From Lachnospiraceae bacterium (GTDB taxonomy: Bacteria; Bacillota; Clostridia; Lachnospirales; Lachnospiraceae): a DNA stretch of 64,000 bases. The notes under the pieces were generated by a model. The model did not search any database. It saw only the letters and a list, made by a program, of their open reading frames with translations, and was not told the DNA's origin. Every line of letters starts with the position of its first letter. The first letter of the stretch is position 1. A program made the position numbers and the translations under genes. The stretch is from NCBI GenBank assembly GCA_024687125.1, contig JAILFA010000009.1:62001-126000 (forward strand). Direction: 5' to 3'. Positions 19,542 to 30,678 of the stretch are shown here, piece after piece.

Positions 19542-21670
19542 TCGCGATCTTTAAAAGAGATTTCCGCTCCGCTTTCCATACAGTCATCGCGGAGCTGTTC
19601 ATCGGACTGAATATCCTGATATTCGGCTTTTTCTTTTATCGTTATAATCTGCTCGGACAAAACACCAATTTAAACGGGGCTCTTTATAATACTTCATTCA
19701 TGGGACTGTCTTTCATGATCCCGCTTCTCTGCATGCGTTCCTTTTCTGACGAGAAACGCAACCGCACGGATCAGCTGATCATGACAGCACCGGTATCTGT
19801 CGGTCGTATCGTGCTCGGAAAATTTCTGGCTCTGGCTGCCATTTTCTCCATACCGACGGCATTGTTCCTGGTGCTGCCTCCGATCATGCGGCGGTTCGGG
19901 GAGATACCATGGCTCTGGAATTACGCGGATATCCTGGCATACTGGCTCTACGGGCTGATGCTGATCGCCATCTGCATGTTTATCTCCTCACTCACGGAAA
20001 ATGCGATCATCAGTGTAGTGCTCTCCATCGTCGTGATCTTCGGATTTCTTCTTCTCGGAGACAGCTTCAGCAATATCCAGATCGCATGGATCAAGGATCT
20101 CCTGAATGCCACTGTCAATATCAATCAGCGCCTGATGTCTGTCTATCTGGGATGCTCTGATCTGACAAGCTATGTGTTTTTTATCAGTGTCGGCATACTG
20201 TTTTTGTTCCTTACGGCGCAGGTCATTCTGAAAAGACGTTATACCGTATCGCGCGCAAATCTGTCTGTTACGGCGTACAGTTCAGTATCGATCATCCTTG
20301 TCGCTGCAGTGACAGTCTGTCTGAATATCCTTGTGCTGAAGATCCCTGATCATATCCGAGAGGTCGATCTCACGCAGGAAAAGGTATTTTCCATCAGCCA
20401 GGATTCCAAAAATGTTGCAGCGAACATCGGAGATCAGATCACTTTTTATTTTCTTGCGCAGGAAAATGACGAAGCAGGGTCTACCAAGGATCCGACCGTG
20501 GAGCGGATCCTCAAAAACTATCAGGATGCCGGCAGGAATATGACCCTGTCCTATGTCGATCCCGTCACAAATCCGAAATTTTATCAAAAGTATACGGAGA
20601 CGGATCCGGGATATTCTGGTGTGATCGTCGTCAATGAAGCAACAGGAAGGAGCAAAGCCATCCCGTACATGGACATGTACGAGACATCCATCGATTATAC
20701 AACCTACACCGAACAGACGACGGGCTATGATATTGAAGGACAGATCACGAACGCACTGCAGTATGTCACTCTGACAGATGACCAGCTCGTACAGGTCGGT
20801 ATGCTGACCGGTCACGGTGAAATGGCGTTCGAGGATACCTATGCGACTCTGATGGAGAATGCCAGCATGCATGTGGAGGATCTTTCGCTCCTTACGGCAG
20901 AATCGATCCCGGAAAACATGCAGCTTCTGATCATCAACGGACCAACGATGGATCTGACACCACATGAAGCTGAGCTGATCATCGGATTTCTGGAAAAAGG
21001 CGGGAATCTTCTCCTGATCACCAATCCGGACGTAACCGTCGAAACACCGAATCTTGACAGTGTGCTTGCCTGGTATGACCTTTCGCTTTATAATGGTGTG
21101 ATCGTGGATATGCAGGAAGGCAATAACTACGGATTCCTGTTCAATACAGCAGCATACCTGCTGCCGTTCCTCTCGGCGGATGATCCGGTTACCGCATCGC
21201 TCTCCACATCCGGTGTCGGAACAGTATTTCTGCCGGGAGCGCAGGGGATCAAAACAGGCGCGGAGGGCGGTGAAATATCGTATGTGCCTCTGCTGACAAC
21301 CTCGGACCAGGCCGTCCTGAGTGATGAACCTAACGGCGCACCGATGAGCTACACGGTAGGACTTCGAGCGGAAAAGACGCTTGATTCCGGGACAAGCACA
21401 GCAATAGTCTACACGAGCGCGCTGATGTTCACACAGCAGGCCGATGCCTATATCTCAGGCATGAACAGCCGGCTCTTCAGCAAGACCATCTCGGCTCTGG
21501 GTCAGCTGAACACTGATTATGTATATATTCCGGCGAAATCTTTCAACAGTTACCTGGTCATACCGAACAATCTGCGCAACTTCTTTACGGTGATCGGGTT
21601 CACACTGCTGATCGCCGCAGCAACCATCATTGCCGGCATCTTTGTCTGGGCAATGCGAAGGAGGAAATAA
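19538..21670 (+). CDS. ABC permease fused to GldG-type auxiliary domain
   Basis: N-terminal multi-TM ABC-2-like permease ([21 protein letters not shown]), C-terminal GldG-like region ([37 protein letters not shown]) with C-terminal TM. Confidence 0.85.
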   Translation: MIAIFKRDFRSAFHTVIAELFIGLNILIFGFFFYRYNLLGQNTNLNGALYNTSFMGLSFMIPLLCMRSFSDEKRNRTDQLIMTAPVSVGRIVLGKFLALAAIFSIPTALFLVLPPIMRRFGEIPWLWNYADILAYWLYGLMLIAICMFISSLTENAIISVVLSIVVIFGFLLLGDSFSNIQIAWIKDLLNATVNINQRLMSVYLGCSDLTSYVFFISVGILFLFLTAQVILKRRYTVSRANLSVTAYSSVSIILVAAVTVCLNILVLKIPDHIREVDLTQEKVFSISQDSKNVAANIGDQITFYFLAQENDEAGSTKDPTVERILKNYQDAGRNMTLSYVDPVTNPKFYQKYTETDPGYSGVIVVNEATGRSKAIPYMDMYETSIDYTTYTEQTTGYDIEGQITNALQYVTLTDDQLVQVGMLTGHGEMAFEDTYATLMENASMHVEDLSLLTAESIPENMQLLIINGPTMDLTPHEAELIIGFLEKGGNLLLITNPDVTVETPNLDSVLAWYDLSLYNGVIVDMQEGNNYGFLFNTAAYLLPFLSADDPVTASLSTSGVGTVFLPGAQGIKTGAEGGEISYVPLLTTSDQAVLSDEPNGAPMSYTVGLRAEKTLDSGTSTAIVYTSALMFTQQADAYISGMNSRLFSKTISALGQLNTDYVYIPAKSFNSYLVIPNNLRNFFTVIGFTLLIAAATIIAGIFVWAMRRRK

Positions 21671-21671
21671 G

Positions 21672-23135
21672 ATGAAGATCAGAACACGTTATGCCCCGAG
21701 TCCCACCGGCAGGATGCACGTCGGCAATCTGCGCACAGCTCTCTATGAGTATCTCGTTGCCAAGCACGAGGGCGGAGATTTTCTGCTGCGCATCGAGGAT
21801 ACCGACCAGGAACGCTATGTGGAAGGGGCAGTGGATCTGATCTACGAGTCTCTTAAGGACGCAGGTCTTTCCCACGATGAGGGGCCTGATATCGGCGGAG
21901 AGGTCGGGCCTTATGTGCAGAGCGAACGTGTAAAGTCCGGGATCTATCAGAAGTATGCCGAGGAGCTCGTCGCCAAAAAGGAAGCCTATTACTGTTTCTG
22001 CACGAAGGAGCGTCTTGAGAGCCTCAAACAGAATATTGACGGCAAGGAAGTGCTCATGTATGACAAGCACTGCCTCTCGCTGACAGAGGAAGAGGTGCAG
22101 GAGAAGCTCGCGGCAGGAGTTCCTCACGTGATCAGGCAGAACAATCCGCGCGAAGGCAAGACGGTCTTTCATGATGAACTATACGGAGATATCGAAGTCG
22201 ACAATGCCGAGCTTGACGATATGATCCTGATCAAATCCGACGGTTATCCGACCTACAATTTTGCCAATGTGGTGGATGATCATCTGATGGGGATCACGCA
22301 CGTCGTGCGCGGCAACGAGTATATCTCATCCACGCCGAAATATAACCGTCTTTATGAAGCCTTCGGCTGGGAGATCCCGGTATATATCCACTGCCCGCTG
22401 ATCACCGATGAGGAGCATAAAAAGCTCTCCAAGCGGAGCGGTCATTCCTCCTTTGAGGATCTGACAGATCTGGGCTTTCTGCCTGAGGTCGTGGTAAACT
22501 TCGTCGCGCTGCTCGGATGGTCTCCGGAGGACAACCGGGAGATCCTGTCATTGTCCGATCTGGTCGAATGCTTCGATTATCACAGGATCAGCAAGTCGCC
22601 GGCAGTATTTGACTATCAGAAACTCAGGTGGATGAACGGCGAATATATCAAGGCCATGGATCCGCAGAGATTCTATGATATGGCGGCAGCGGAGATCAAA
22701 AAGGCGGTGCCCGGATTTGAGGGTGATGAAGACAAGCTCCGAAAGATCGCGTCCATGGTGCAGTCCAGGGTGGAGCTCGTATCTGATATCCCGGAGATGA
22801 TCGGTTTCCTGGAAGAACTTCCGGACTATGACACGGCATTATACTGCCATAAGAAAATGAAGACCGACGAGGCGTCCTCCGCGGGAGTTTTAAAGGAGAT
22901 CCTGCCGTTTCTCGAGAGCCTGGAGGATTATCACAACGATGCGCTCTATGCGAAGATCTCCGAATGGATCACTGAGCACGGCTATAAGAACGGCTATGTC
23001 CTCTGGCCGCTTCGCATCGCGCTTTCCGGGCAGGCAACGACACCCTGCGGTGCAACAGAGATCCTGGAGCTCCTGGGCAAAGAGGAGTCTCTTTCCCGAA
23101 TCAGAAAGGGGGCAGAATTGCTTGCATCAAAGTAA
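21672..23135 (+). CDS. gltX: glutamyl-tRNA synthetase
   Basis: [34 protein letters not shown] aaggagg before ATG 21672. Confidence 0.95.
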   Translation: MKIRTRYAPSPTGRMHVGNLRTALYEYLVAKHEGGDFLLRIEDTDQERYVEGAVDLIYESLKDAGLSHDEGPDIGGEVGPYVQSERVKSGIYQKYAEELVAKKEAYYCFCTKERLESLKQNIDGKEVLMYDKHCLSLTEEEVQEKLAAGVPHVIRQNNPREGKTVFHDELYGDIEVDNAELDDMILIKSDGYPTYNFANVVDDHLMGITHVVRGNEYISSTPKYNRLYEAFGWEIPVYIHCPLITDEEHKKLSKRSGHSSFEDLTDLGFLPEVVVNFVALLGWSPEDNREILSLSDLVECFDYHRISKSPAVFDYQKLRWMNGEYIKAMDPQRFYDMAAAEIKKAVPGFEGDEDKLRKIASMVQSRVELVSDIPEMIGFLEELPDYDTALYCHKKMKTDEASSAGVLKEILPFLESLEDYHNDALYAKISEWITEHGYKNGYVLWPLRIALSGQATTPCGATEILELLGKEESLSRIRKGAELLASK

Positions 23136-25035
23136 AACCGAATACAGGATCCCGGGGAACGCTTCACAGATCCGCGCGATCAGACACAAGGACGGGCCCT
23201 GCTGCGTTCTCGCGGGGCCGGGAAGCGGCAAGACCTTTGTGATCGTTCAGCGCCTGAAGTATCTGATCGAGCACTGCGGCGTTCCTCCTTCCAGGATCCT
23301 GACCATCACCTTTACCCGGGCGGCAGCTCAGGAAATGAAGCAGCGGTTCGACAAGATCACCGATCAACGCTATCCGGAAACTCCATTCGGAACCTTTCAT
23401 TCCGTCTTTTATCACATTCTTAAAACATCCGGCCATCCGGCCGAAGAACCGCCGGGGATCCTCACTGAAACTGAAAAACAAAAGATCATGAAAATGATCC
23501 TGACGGATCTGCATGACAGTCATCCCGAGATCGTCTGTTCGCCCGATCTGTGCAATCTATGGCTCTCTGAGATTGCAAGGCGCAAGGGAGAGGGGACTGA
23601 TCCGTCCGCATGCAGTACAGACTGTTCGATCAGCGACATTCCTTACAGAGAATATTTCCCGGACGCATATCAGGAGTACCAGAAAATCTGCGGTGAGCTG
23701 TCAAAACTTGATTTTGAAGACATGATCGGAAAGTGTCTCAGACTTTTTCACGAAAAACCGGAGATCCTGCGTCAATGGAGAGAGCACTTTCAGTATATTC
23801 AGATCGATGAGTATCAGGATATCAATAAGATGCAGTCTGAAGTGGTCACGCTTCTGGCCGCGCCGGCGAATAATCTGTTTGTTGTCGGGGACGACGATCA
23901 GTCGATCTATGGATTCAGAGGCTCCAGACCGGATATCATGCTCGCTTTTGACCAGATGTATCCGGGAGCGCAGAGGATCCTTCTCGGTGTCAATTATCGC
24001 TGCCGTAAAAGCATCCTCGACGCCTCAGCACTTGTTATCCGTGAGAATCGTGTGCGTTTTGACAAAGAGATGAAACCGGGCAGGACAGAAGAGGCAGGTG
24101 AAATAGACGTGTTTGCCTGCACGGACAGAGAGGGCGAAGCGGAAAAGATCCGGGAAGCATATCTGAGAAGCAGAGAAGAGCACCGCAGCTTCTGCATCAT
24201 CGTACGGACGAACGCCCATGCACAGAAACTGGCGGATCTGCTCGCAAAAGGCGGTATCAAAAGCGCTTGCCGGGAGGTTCGGAACCCATATACAGGCGAT
24301 GAGATACAGGATATCCGGGCCTATCTGAATCTCTCCGTCCGGGTCTCCGTGGAGGATCTGCTGCGTATTCTGAACCGACCGTCCAGATATCTTTCACGGG
24401 AAAGTATAAGAGGCGGTGCAGATCTTTTTTCACAGATGCACACATATTACTCAGGACGCACTGCACTGAATGCGGCTGTAAGCAGACTGGAGCGCGATAT
24501 CTGGATGCTCTCGAATATGAGACCTGCGCTGGCGATCCGCTATATCCGAACAGTCTTAGGGTATGACCTGTATCTGAAAAACAGCTCAAAAATACAGGAT
24601 CCTCAGGCGGCGATAAAGCAGCTGGATGACCTGCAGAAAGAGGCGGAGGATTTTTCGCGTACGGAGCTTTTTGTCCGCCATATCGAGGAAAGCGCAGCAA
24701 AATCTCCGACGACTGCTGCGATGCAGAAATACCTCGAAACAGCGGACGACATCCGTGTCATCACCATGCATGCCGCCAAAGGGCTTGAATTTGATACCGT
24801 CTGGATCCCATCTGTCAACGAAGGAATCCTGCCTTCCCGGAAGAGCGTTACGCCTGAGCAGATCGAAGAAGAGCGGCGGCTTTTCTATGTCGCGATGACG
24901 CGTGCACGAAGACGGCTGTATATTTCTTACCTGACTGGAGATGACAATTACGCCTATGTCCCTTCAAGATTTTTAAGGCCGCTGAAAGGATCTGTGGTCA
25001 GACAGCCTGATCGTGTGACTGCCCGTGATAGGTGA
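23122..25035 (+). CDS. UvrD/Rep-type ATP-dependent DNA helicase (probable TTG start overlapping gltX end)
   Basis: [69 protein letters not shown]. Start is inferred; the listed ORF extends into gltX. Confidence 0.88.
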   Translation: MHQSKTEYRIPGNASQIRAIRHKDGPCCVLAGPGSGKTFVIVQRLKYLIEHCGVPPSRILTITFTRAAAQEMKQRFDKITDQRYPETPFGTFHSVFYHILKTSGHPAEEPPGILTETEKQKIMKMILTDLHDSHPEIVCSPDLCNLWLSEIARRKGEGTDPSACSTDCSISDIPYREYFPDAYQEYQKICGELSKLDFEDMIGKCLRLFHEKPEILRQWREHFQYIQIDEYQDINKMQSEVVTLLAAPANNLFVVGDDDQSIYGFRGSRPDIMLAFDQMYPGAQRILLGVNYRCRKSILDASALVIRENRVRFDKEMKPGRTEEAGEIDVFACTDREGEAEKIREAYLRSREEHRSFCIIVRTNAHAQKLADLLAKGGIKSACREVRNPYTGDEIQDIRAYLNLSVRVSVEDLLRILNRPSRYLSRESIRGGADLFSQMHTYYSGRTALNAAVSRLERDIWMLSNMRPALAIRYIRTVLGYDLYLKNSSKIQDPQAAIKQLDDLQKEAEDFSRTELFVRHIEESAAKSPTTAAMQKYLETADDIRVITMHAAKGLEFDTVWIPSVNEGILPSRKSVTPEQIEEERRLFYVAMTRARRRLYISYLTGDDNYAYVPSRFLRPLKGSVVRQPDRVTARDR

Positions 25036-25876
25036 GCAGTCTTCCGACGTGCCTGGTCTCAAAGAACATGTCTTTCTTTACGATCACGATGATCACTGTG
25101 ACGAGCGTCACCACGATCGTTTCCACACATTTTGTCTCCTGTGTCATCGCGATCTTTTCCTGCAGGAAATTGACGACAAAGTGGAAGATCATGCAGGCAA
25201 GGATCGAGCGGTCACTCGCCAGATATACCCAGGTGATGATAAAGCCCATGGGGATCCCGCTGACAAAGAAATTGACAACATATAACGGATTGACCATGAG
25301 ACTCGCCTGATAAGTGCCCTGGATAAAGATCAGCGGAAAATGCCAGAAGGACCAGAGAACACCGAAGATCATTGATTCCCAGAACCAGTTCATATACTGT
25401 CCAATCGAATCCTCACAGTATCCCTTCCAGCCGATCTCTTCGATGATCGCGGCCAGAGTGACTGTCAGCATCGCTCCGGCGATCCCGACACCAGAGAAAG
25501 AGAAATCCTCGGTGAAGGAGAACTGTGAAAGAGACTGCCCAAACAGAAGAGACAGCAGGATCGAACTGACGATGATCACGGCGAAAACGATGACAGCGAG
25601 CAGCACGTTCAGCCATTTTACCTTATAGAAACCGACGACCTTATTCTTCAGATCCTTCTTGAGCAGATCCGAGCCGGATACGAGGACAAAGACCGTAGAT
25701 ACGACTCCTGGGGCGAGCAGTCCGATCAGCATGAGGACTGCTCCAAGATCCTCGGAAACAAAGACCGCGGGGATCCAGAAGATCCAGGTAAAGAGATAGG
25801 CCATGACAAAGAACAGGGCGGGCCTGAATCGATAAGTGTCCTGAGGGGCAGTGTTCATGATGGTCTGTTCATTCAT
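24998..25876 (-). CDS. CPBP-family intramembrane metalloprotease
   Basis: EEIGWKGYCEDSIG, FWHFPLIF, FHFVVNFLQE, multi-TM. Confidence 0.85.
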   Translation of the reverse strand: MNEQTIMNTAPQDTYRFRPALFFVMAYLFTWIFWIPAVFVSEDLGAVLMLIGLLAPGVVSTVFVLVSGSDLLKKDLKNKVVGFYKVKWLNVLLAVIVFAVIIVSSILLSLLFGQSLSQFSFTEDFSFSGVGIAGAMLTVTLAAIIEEIGWKGYCEDSIGQYMNWFWESMIFGVLWSFWHFPLIFIQGTYQASLMVNPLYVVNFFVSGIPMGFIITWVYLASDRSILACMIFHFVVNFLQEKIAMTQETKCVETIVVTLVTVIIVIVKKDMFFETRHVGRLLTYHGQSHDQAV

Positions 25877-27131
25877 TTCTGATCTCTCCTTCTTTTTTTG
25901 AGGTTGATTGTTCAAGTTTACGGATACTTTTCGGAAACCATATCATTACTGCGATCGCTGCCTGACAGATCCCTGCGATGATGATCACCAGGGCGGCGCC
26001 TCTTCCGACACCTCTTTCACCGATCATGCCGATCGCGTCCGCGGCGGCACCGGATACCGCGTAGGCAACCACATAGCCAAGCTGTGACAAAAAGCCGACC
26101 AGTCCCCAGACCCGTCCCTGTGCTTCATCGGGGATGTTTGTCCGGGTAAGATAATCAAGACAGTTGTTCGCAAACGGAAGAGCGGCAAAAAACAGGAATC
26201 CGAAGAGGCAGATTGGGATCATGTTTTCAAAGAGGCTGAAGCCGATCATGCAGATACCTGCAAAAGCCAGCGCGGATCCGAGTGTTCGTACATAATGACC
26301 TTTCAGACCGATGACGCCGAGGAGAAGACTGCTTACGAGCATTCCGCATGCACAGAGCGTTTCTGAGATACCGAGAGTTTTGGCGTCCTCAAAAGAAAGG
26401 ATCAGCGGTTCCGCCAGGATCTGAAACATGCCGAGAAATAACGAGATCCCGGAGGAGACCAGTACCAGGATCAACACGCCTCTTATGGAACGAAGAATGC
26501 GCCAGCCTTCCCTGGCACTTTCAAAGAAACGCTCTCGATTTTCCGGGAGGTTTGCGGTGATGCCTTTCCTGACCACAGCGGCACTGATCACGGTCAGGAA
26601 AAAAGTGCTGATGTCGATCAAGAGCAGGAGTCTGATATCACTCATTGTAAGCAGAAAGCCTGCAATGATCGGTGAGAACAGGTATCTGGCGCTTCCGGCA
26701 AGAGATACGAGACCGCTTGCTTTGGAAAATTCGTCTTTTGTCAGCAGATCTGTGATCGTTGCACGAAAAGCGGGTTCCAGGAGGGCTGAAAAACATGCGC
26801 TCACAAATACCCCGATACAGATCTGCGGCAGGGACGCACCGCCGTTCATCATGCAAATGAGTATATAGATGATCCCGAGAGCGGAGCAGCCGTCACCGAT
26901 CATCATGAGAAGCCTGCGGTCGTGACGGTCGGCCAGGACACCGGCAGGAACGGACAGGACAAGCGTCGGAAGAAAGCCCAGGAGCGTCACCAGAGCCATC
27001 CCCGCGGCGCTGCCCGTGCGCTGAAAAACATATACACCCAGGCCGAAACTTGTAAGTCCGCCGCCGATCGATGAGATCAGTTCGCCGGTCCACAGAAGCA
27101 TGAATTTTCTGAAACTGGAGTTATCTTTCAT
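25869..27131 (-). CDS. MFS transporter
   Basis: 12-TM-like; LSVPAGVLADRHDRRLLMMIGDG. Confidence 0.88.
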   Translation of the reverse strand: MKDNSSFRKFMLLWTGELISSIGGGLTSFGLGVYVFQRTGSAAGMALVTLLGFLPTLVLSVPAGVLADRHDRRLLMMIGDGCSALGIIYILICMMNGGASLPQICIGVFVSACFSALLEPAFRATITDLLTKDEFSKASGLVSLAGSARYLFSPIIAGFLLTMSDIRLLLLIDISTFFLTVISAAVVRKGITANLPENRERFFESAREGWRILRSIRGVLILVLVSSGISLFLGMFQILAEPLILSFEDAKTLGISETLCACGMLVSSLLLGVIGLKGHYVRTLGSALAFAGICMIGFSLFENMIPICLFGFLFFAALPFANNCLDYLTRTNIPDEAQGRVWGLVGFLSQLGYVVAYAVSGAAADAIGMIGERGVGRGAALVIIIAGICQAAIAVMIWFPKSIRKLEQSTSKKEGEIRNE

Positions 27132-27143
27132 GTCTCTTCCTCT

Positions 27144-27734
27144 TTACCGTATCAGTTCCCGGATAAAATCCATCGTGCCTTTTTCCGCACCGAGCAGCTT
27201 TTCAGTGATATCAATGAATACATCGATCTCATCCCCGGTAAAGTTTCCGTGGTTAAAGAGATCATTGCTGATCAGGAGCAGTATCCGGATACGAATCGGA
27301 ATATGATCACAGTGAAAGATTCCCTGATCAGTACCTTCCTGAGCAACTTCGGCAAGCATCGGGACGACAGTTTCGATCAGTCTGTTCAGGATCTTTTCGT
27401 GCATGATCGTATTTTCCGGATGCATCAGGGCATCCTGGATCGGCAGTTCCTCCTGAGAAGGGCGAAGAGAGGAGATGATCCCGACGATCTTCTGAGGAAC
27501 CGGCAGATCAGCCTGAAGGATCTTTCTTGCGGCCTCTGTTTCCTGATCGATCATCATATCGATCACTTCCTCGAGCGTCTGTTCCTTGCTCTCAAAATAG
27601 TAGTAATAGGTTCCCTTGGCGATACCGGCTTCTTCAATGATGTCGTCTACGCTGGTGTTTTCATAGCCGCGGGACAGGAACATCCGGTATGCGATCTCAA
27701 GAAGCTTCAGTTTTCTTTTTTCACCTTTTTTCAT
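27144..27734 (-). CDS. TetR/AcrR family regulator
   Basis: FLSRGYENTSVDDIIEEAGIAKGTYYYYFESKEQTLEEVI. Confidence 0.92.
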   Translation of the reverse strand: MKKGEKRKLKLLEIAYRMFLSRGYENTSVDDIIEEAGIAKGTYYYYFESKEQTLEEVIDMMIDQETEAARKILQADLPVPQKIVGIISSLRPSQEELPIQDALMHPENTIMHEKILNRLIETVVPMLAEVAQEGTDQGIFHCDHIPIRIRILLLISNDLFNHGNFTGDEIDVFIDITEKLLGAEKGTMDFIRELIR

Positions 27735-27750
27735 TTATGATCCTCAAAAT

Positions 27751-27765
27751 TCGACTTTCGGTCGG
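27751..27765. promoter_or_regulatory. putative TetR operator 1
   Basis: TCGACTTTCGGTCGG; 12/15 identical to operator 2; lies just downstream of a TTGACA-17-TAAAAT promoter on the minus strand. Confidence 0.6.
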
Positions 27766-27771
27766 TTTTTT

Positions 27772-27800
27772 ATTTTAAAGGATCAAAAACAACCTGTCAA
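27772..27800 (-). promoter_or_regulatory. sigma-A-like promoter of the tetR-MFS-CPBP operon
   Basis: Minus strand TTGACA (27800-27795), 17 bp, TAAAAT (27777-27772). Confidence 0.65.
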
Positions 27801-27808
27801 GGATTTTT

Positions 27809-27823
27809 TCGACTGTCAGTCGA
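27809..27823. promoter_or_regulatory. putative TetR operator 2
   Basis: Near-perfect palindrome TCGACTG-T-CAGTCGA. Confidence 0.65.
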
Positions 27824-27855
27824 TTTTTCTAAAATGAAGTAATATCAGTGCTTTC

Positions 27856-27884
27856 TTGACCGTTCAGAAGGGGTTGGGTATAAT
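27856..27884 (+). promoter_or_regulatory. sigma-A-like promoter, start codon 8 nt downstream
   Basis: TTGACC-17-TATAAT, then 8 nt to ATG 27893. Confidence 0.65.
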
Positions 27885-27892
27885 GATTCTGT

Positions 27893-30673
27893 ATGCATAA
27901 ATCCATTGACGAAAAAAGACTCTCCTTACGGAACAAGATCATAGCTGCTCTCGTCATCATCTTTTTTGTCGGGATCATCCTGATGTATTACCGAATGCTT
28001 TACAGTGAAAAGCGCAGTAATATCATCAAGAGAGGAGAAATGACCGCCAGGGAATCGGCGGATCATATTGACCAGTACCTTACCACAAATATGGATAACA
28101 TAAAGCTGGCCGCTTATACACTGGATGAGATGCTCCGGGAAAACAGGACTGATGAGGAGATCCAGGACTATCTTGTCACGCAGTCAACCGCGGTGAGAAC
28201 TGCGGTCATAGAGAATATGACCGGTCTTTACGGCTATATCAACGGCAGGTTCTTCAGCGGGACCAACTGGATCCCTCCAGAGGGTTATGTTGCCACGGAT
28301 CGCCCCTGGTATACCAATGCCATGGAAACGCCCGGTGAACTGACGATACTGGATCCCTATGTCGACGTTCAGTCAGGCAATGTCATGCTCGCACTCGGCA
28401 AGACCCTGTGCGACGGCGTCAGTGTGATCTCTGTTGATGTATCGCTGGATCAGATCCAGAAACTCACCGAAGATGCCGTCAAGAGCGGAAACTCTGACAT
28501 GGAAATGCTGATCAACGACAAGGGGGTCGTCGTTGCGCATTCCGACAAAGAAGAGATCGGCCTCGATTACAGCATGGAGAATAACTCAATCGGAGCTGCG
28601 ATATTTGAGAAGTTCAAAAGCTCTGACGACCTGAGCTTTGATCTCGTTTTTCGGGAGAATACCTATGTGGTTTATTCCGCTGTACTGAACAACGGCTGGC
28701 TCTGTATCTCTGTCAAGAACGCGACGAATGTGTTCAATTCCCTGAATTCCCTCCTGGTCATCACGATCACGGTCCTGCTTGCGGTCACCCTGATCATCAG
28801 TATCATCATGAAGCGATCGAGAAAGTATCTGCATCTGTCTGCCAGAGCGATCGCCGCCAATGAGGCCAAATCCGAATTCCTGTCAAATATGTCCCATGAG
28901 ATCAGGACACCGATCAACGCCATGCTCGGCATGAACGAGATGATCCTCAGGGAGAGCGATGATACGACGATCCTCACCTATTCCGATAATATCCAGAAAG
29001 CCGGAAAGAATCTGCTTGGGATCGTCAATGAAATCCTGGATTTTTCCAAGATCGAAGCGGGGAAAATGGAGATCATCCCTGTGGATTATGACCTTTCTTC
29101 CCTTATTAAGGAACTGATGAACATGATCCATACCAGAGCGGAAGACAAGGGGCTGCTCCTTGACTGCGAATTTGACCGTAATATCCCGAGACGCCTGAAC
29201 GGTGATGAGGTCCGCATCAAGCAGATCATCACCAATATCCTGACAAACGCTGTGAAATACACGCACAAAGGCGGTATTACATTTCAGGTCGGCTATGAGA
29301 AACTGAAGGATGACCCGGAGAGCATTCTGCTCAAGGTTTCCGTTACAGATTCCGGGATCGGGATCAAACCGGAGGATCTGAAAAAACTCTTCAATCAGTT
29401 CGAAAGGATCGAAGAGACCCGCAACCGGAACATTGAAGGAACCGGTCTGGGGATGAACATCACCAAGATGCTCCTGGAAATGATGGGCTCCAGGCTCGAA
29501 GTACAGAGTGTATACGGTGAAGGCTCGACCTTCAGATTTTCTCTGAAGCAGAAAGTCGTTAACTGGGATCCTGTCGGAGATTATGAAGAGAGCTACAAAG
29601 AACATCTGACTGAAGACCGGTACCATGAGAAATTCAAAGCTCCGGACGCAAGGATCCTTGTTGTGGATGATAACTCCATGAACCTGATGGTCTTCAAGAG
29701 CCTGGTCAAACAGACCTGTGTCCGGATAGATACAGCCTTAAGCGGTGATCAGGGGATCCAAAGCACCATGGATACACAATACGACATGATCTTTCTCGAT
29801 CATATGATGCCCGTAAAGGACGGCATCGAGACGCTTCATGAGATCAGACAGAACGCAGGGAATCCCAATAAAAAAACACCCACCATCTGCCTTACGGCTA
29901 ATGCGATCTCCGGGGCGAGAGAGGAATACCTTGCCGCAGGATTTGATGATTATCTTACCAAACCGATCGATCCCGAAAAACTCGAAGACGTGATGCTTTC
30001 GTTTCTCCCGAAGGACAAGATCCTGTTTGACGAGACCGCTGTCAGCGCGCCTGCAGATCACAAGGAAAGCAGCATAGACGTAGCCTCGGCACTCAAAGAC
30101 ACTTCGATCGATCCGGAAGCCGGTATCAGAAACAGCGGATCGAAAGAGTCCTATCTTGCGCTTTTGAAGATCTTTTATGAGGATATCGACGATAAGAAAG
30201 ATGAGATCGAAAAGTATTATCGCGAAAATGACGTGAAAAACTATACGATCAAGGTACACGCGCTCAAAAGCTCCGCACGGATCATCGGAGCGGGTGATTT
30301 CGGCGAGATGGCACAGGAGATGGAAAACGCCGGCAAAGCCTCGGATACCGACTATATCCGCAGTCATCATGACCTGCTCATGGAAGAATTACTCAAGTTC
30401 AAGGAACCGTTATCAGCAGTTCTGGCAGATTACATCAAAGAAGCAAACAAGCCGCTTGCGGATCCGGATATCCTGGATGCCGTATTTGATGAGATGTGCA
30501 AAGGGGCAGCGGATATGGACTGCGAAATACTTGACGGGATTTTCTCTGAGATGGAGGAATACCGTATCCCTCCGGAGTATATAGAGTTATATGACAGTAT
30601 TAAAGAAGCATCGGATCAGTATGCGTATGACAGAATCCTGTCACTGCTGCAGGAACGCGCAATGAAAGAGTGA
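27893..30673 (+). CDS. hybrid sensor histidine kinase (dCACHE sensor, HisKA-HATPase, REC, HPt)
   Basis: Cache-like periplasmic region, H-box FLSNMSHEIRTPINAMLG, N-box RIKQIITNILTNAVKYT, REC ILVVDDNSMN...MIFLDHMMPVKDG, HPt KVHALKSSARIIGA. Confidence 0.93.
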   Translation: MHKSIDEKRLSLRNKIIAALVIIFFVGIILMYYRMLYSEKRSNIIKRGEMTARESADHIDQYLTTNMDNIKLAAYTLDEMLRENRTDEEIQDYLVTQSTAVRTAVIENMTGLYGYINGRFFSGTNWIPPEGYVATDRPWYTNAMETPGELTILDPYVDVQSGNVMLALGKTLCDGVSVISVDVSLDQIQKLTEDAVKSGNSDMEMLINDKGVVVAHSDKEEIGLDYSMENNSIGAAIFEKFKSSDDLSFDLVFRENTYVVYSAVLNNGWLCISVKNATNVFNSLNSLLVITITVLLAVTLIISIIMKRSRKYLHLSARAIAANEAKSEFLSNMSHEIRTPINAMLGMNEMILRESDDTTILTYSDNIQKAGKNLLGIVNEILDFSKIEAGKMEIIPVDYDLSSLIKELMNMIHTRAEDKGLLLDCEFDRNIPRRLNGDEVRIKQIITNILTNAVKYTHKGGITFQVGYEKLKDDPESILLKVSVTDSGIGIKPEDLKKLFNQFERIEETRNRNIEGTGLGMNITKMLLEMMGSRLEVQSVYGEGSTFRFSLKQKVVNWDPVGDYEESYKEHLTEDRYHEKFKAPDARILVVDDNSMNLMVFKSLVKQTCVRIDTALSGDQGIQSTMDTQYDMIFLDHMMPVKDGIETLHEIRQNAGNPNKKTPTICLTANAISGAREEYLAAGFDDYLTKPIDPEKLEDVMLSFLPKDKILFDETAVSAPADHKESSIDVASALKDTSIDPEAGIRNSGSKESYLALLKIFYEDIDDKKDEIEKYYRENDVKNYTIKVHALKSSARIIGAGDFGEMAQEMENAGKASDTDYIRSHHDLLMEELLKFKEPLSAVLADYIKEANKPLADPDILDAVFDEMCKGAADMDCEILDGIFSEMEEYRIPPEYIELYDSIKEASDQYAYDRILSLLQERAMKE

Positions 30674-30678
30674 CATCT

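Noticed and set aside
22939-23121. Listed ATG at 22939 as helicase start
   Set aside because: Lies deep within gltX in another frame and encodes non-helicase-like residues; start near the gltX end (TTG 23122) is more sensible.
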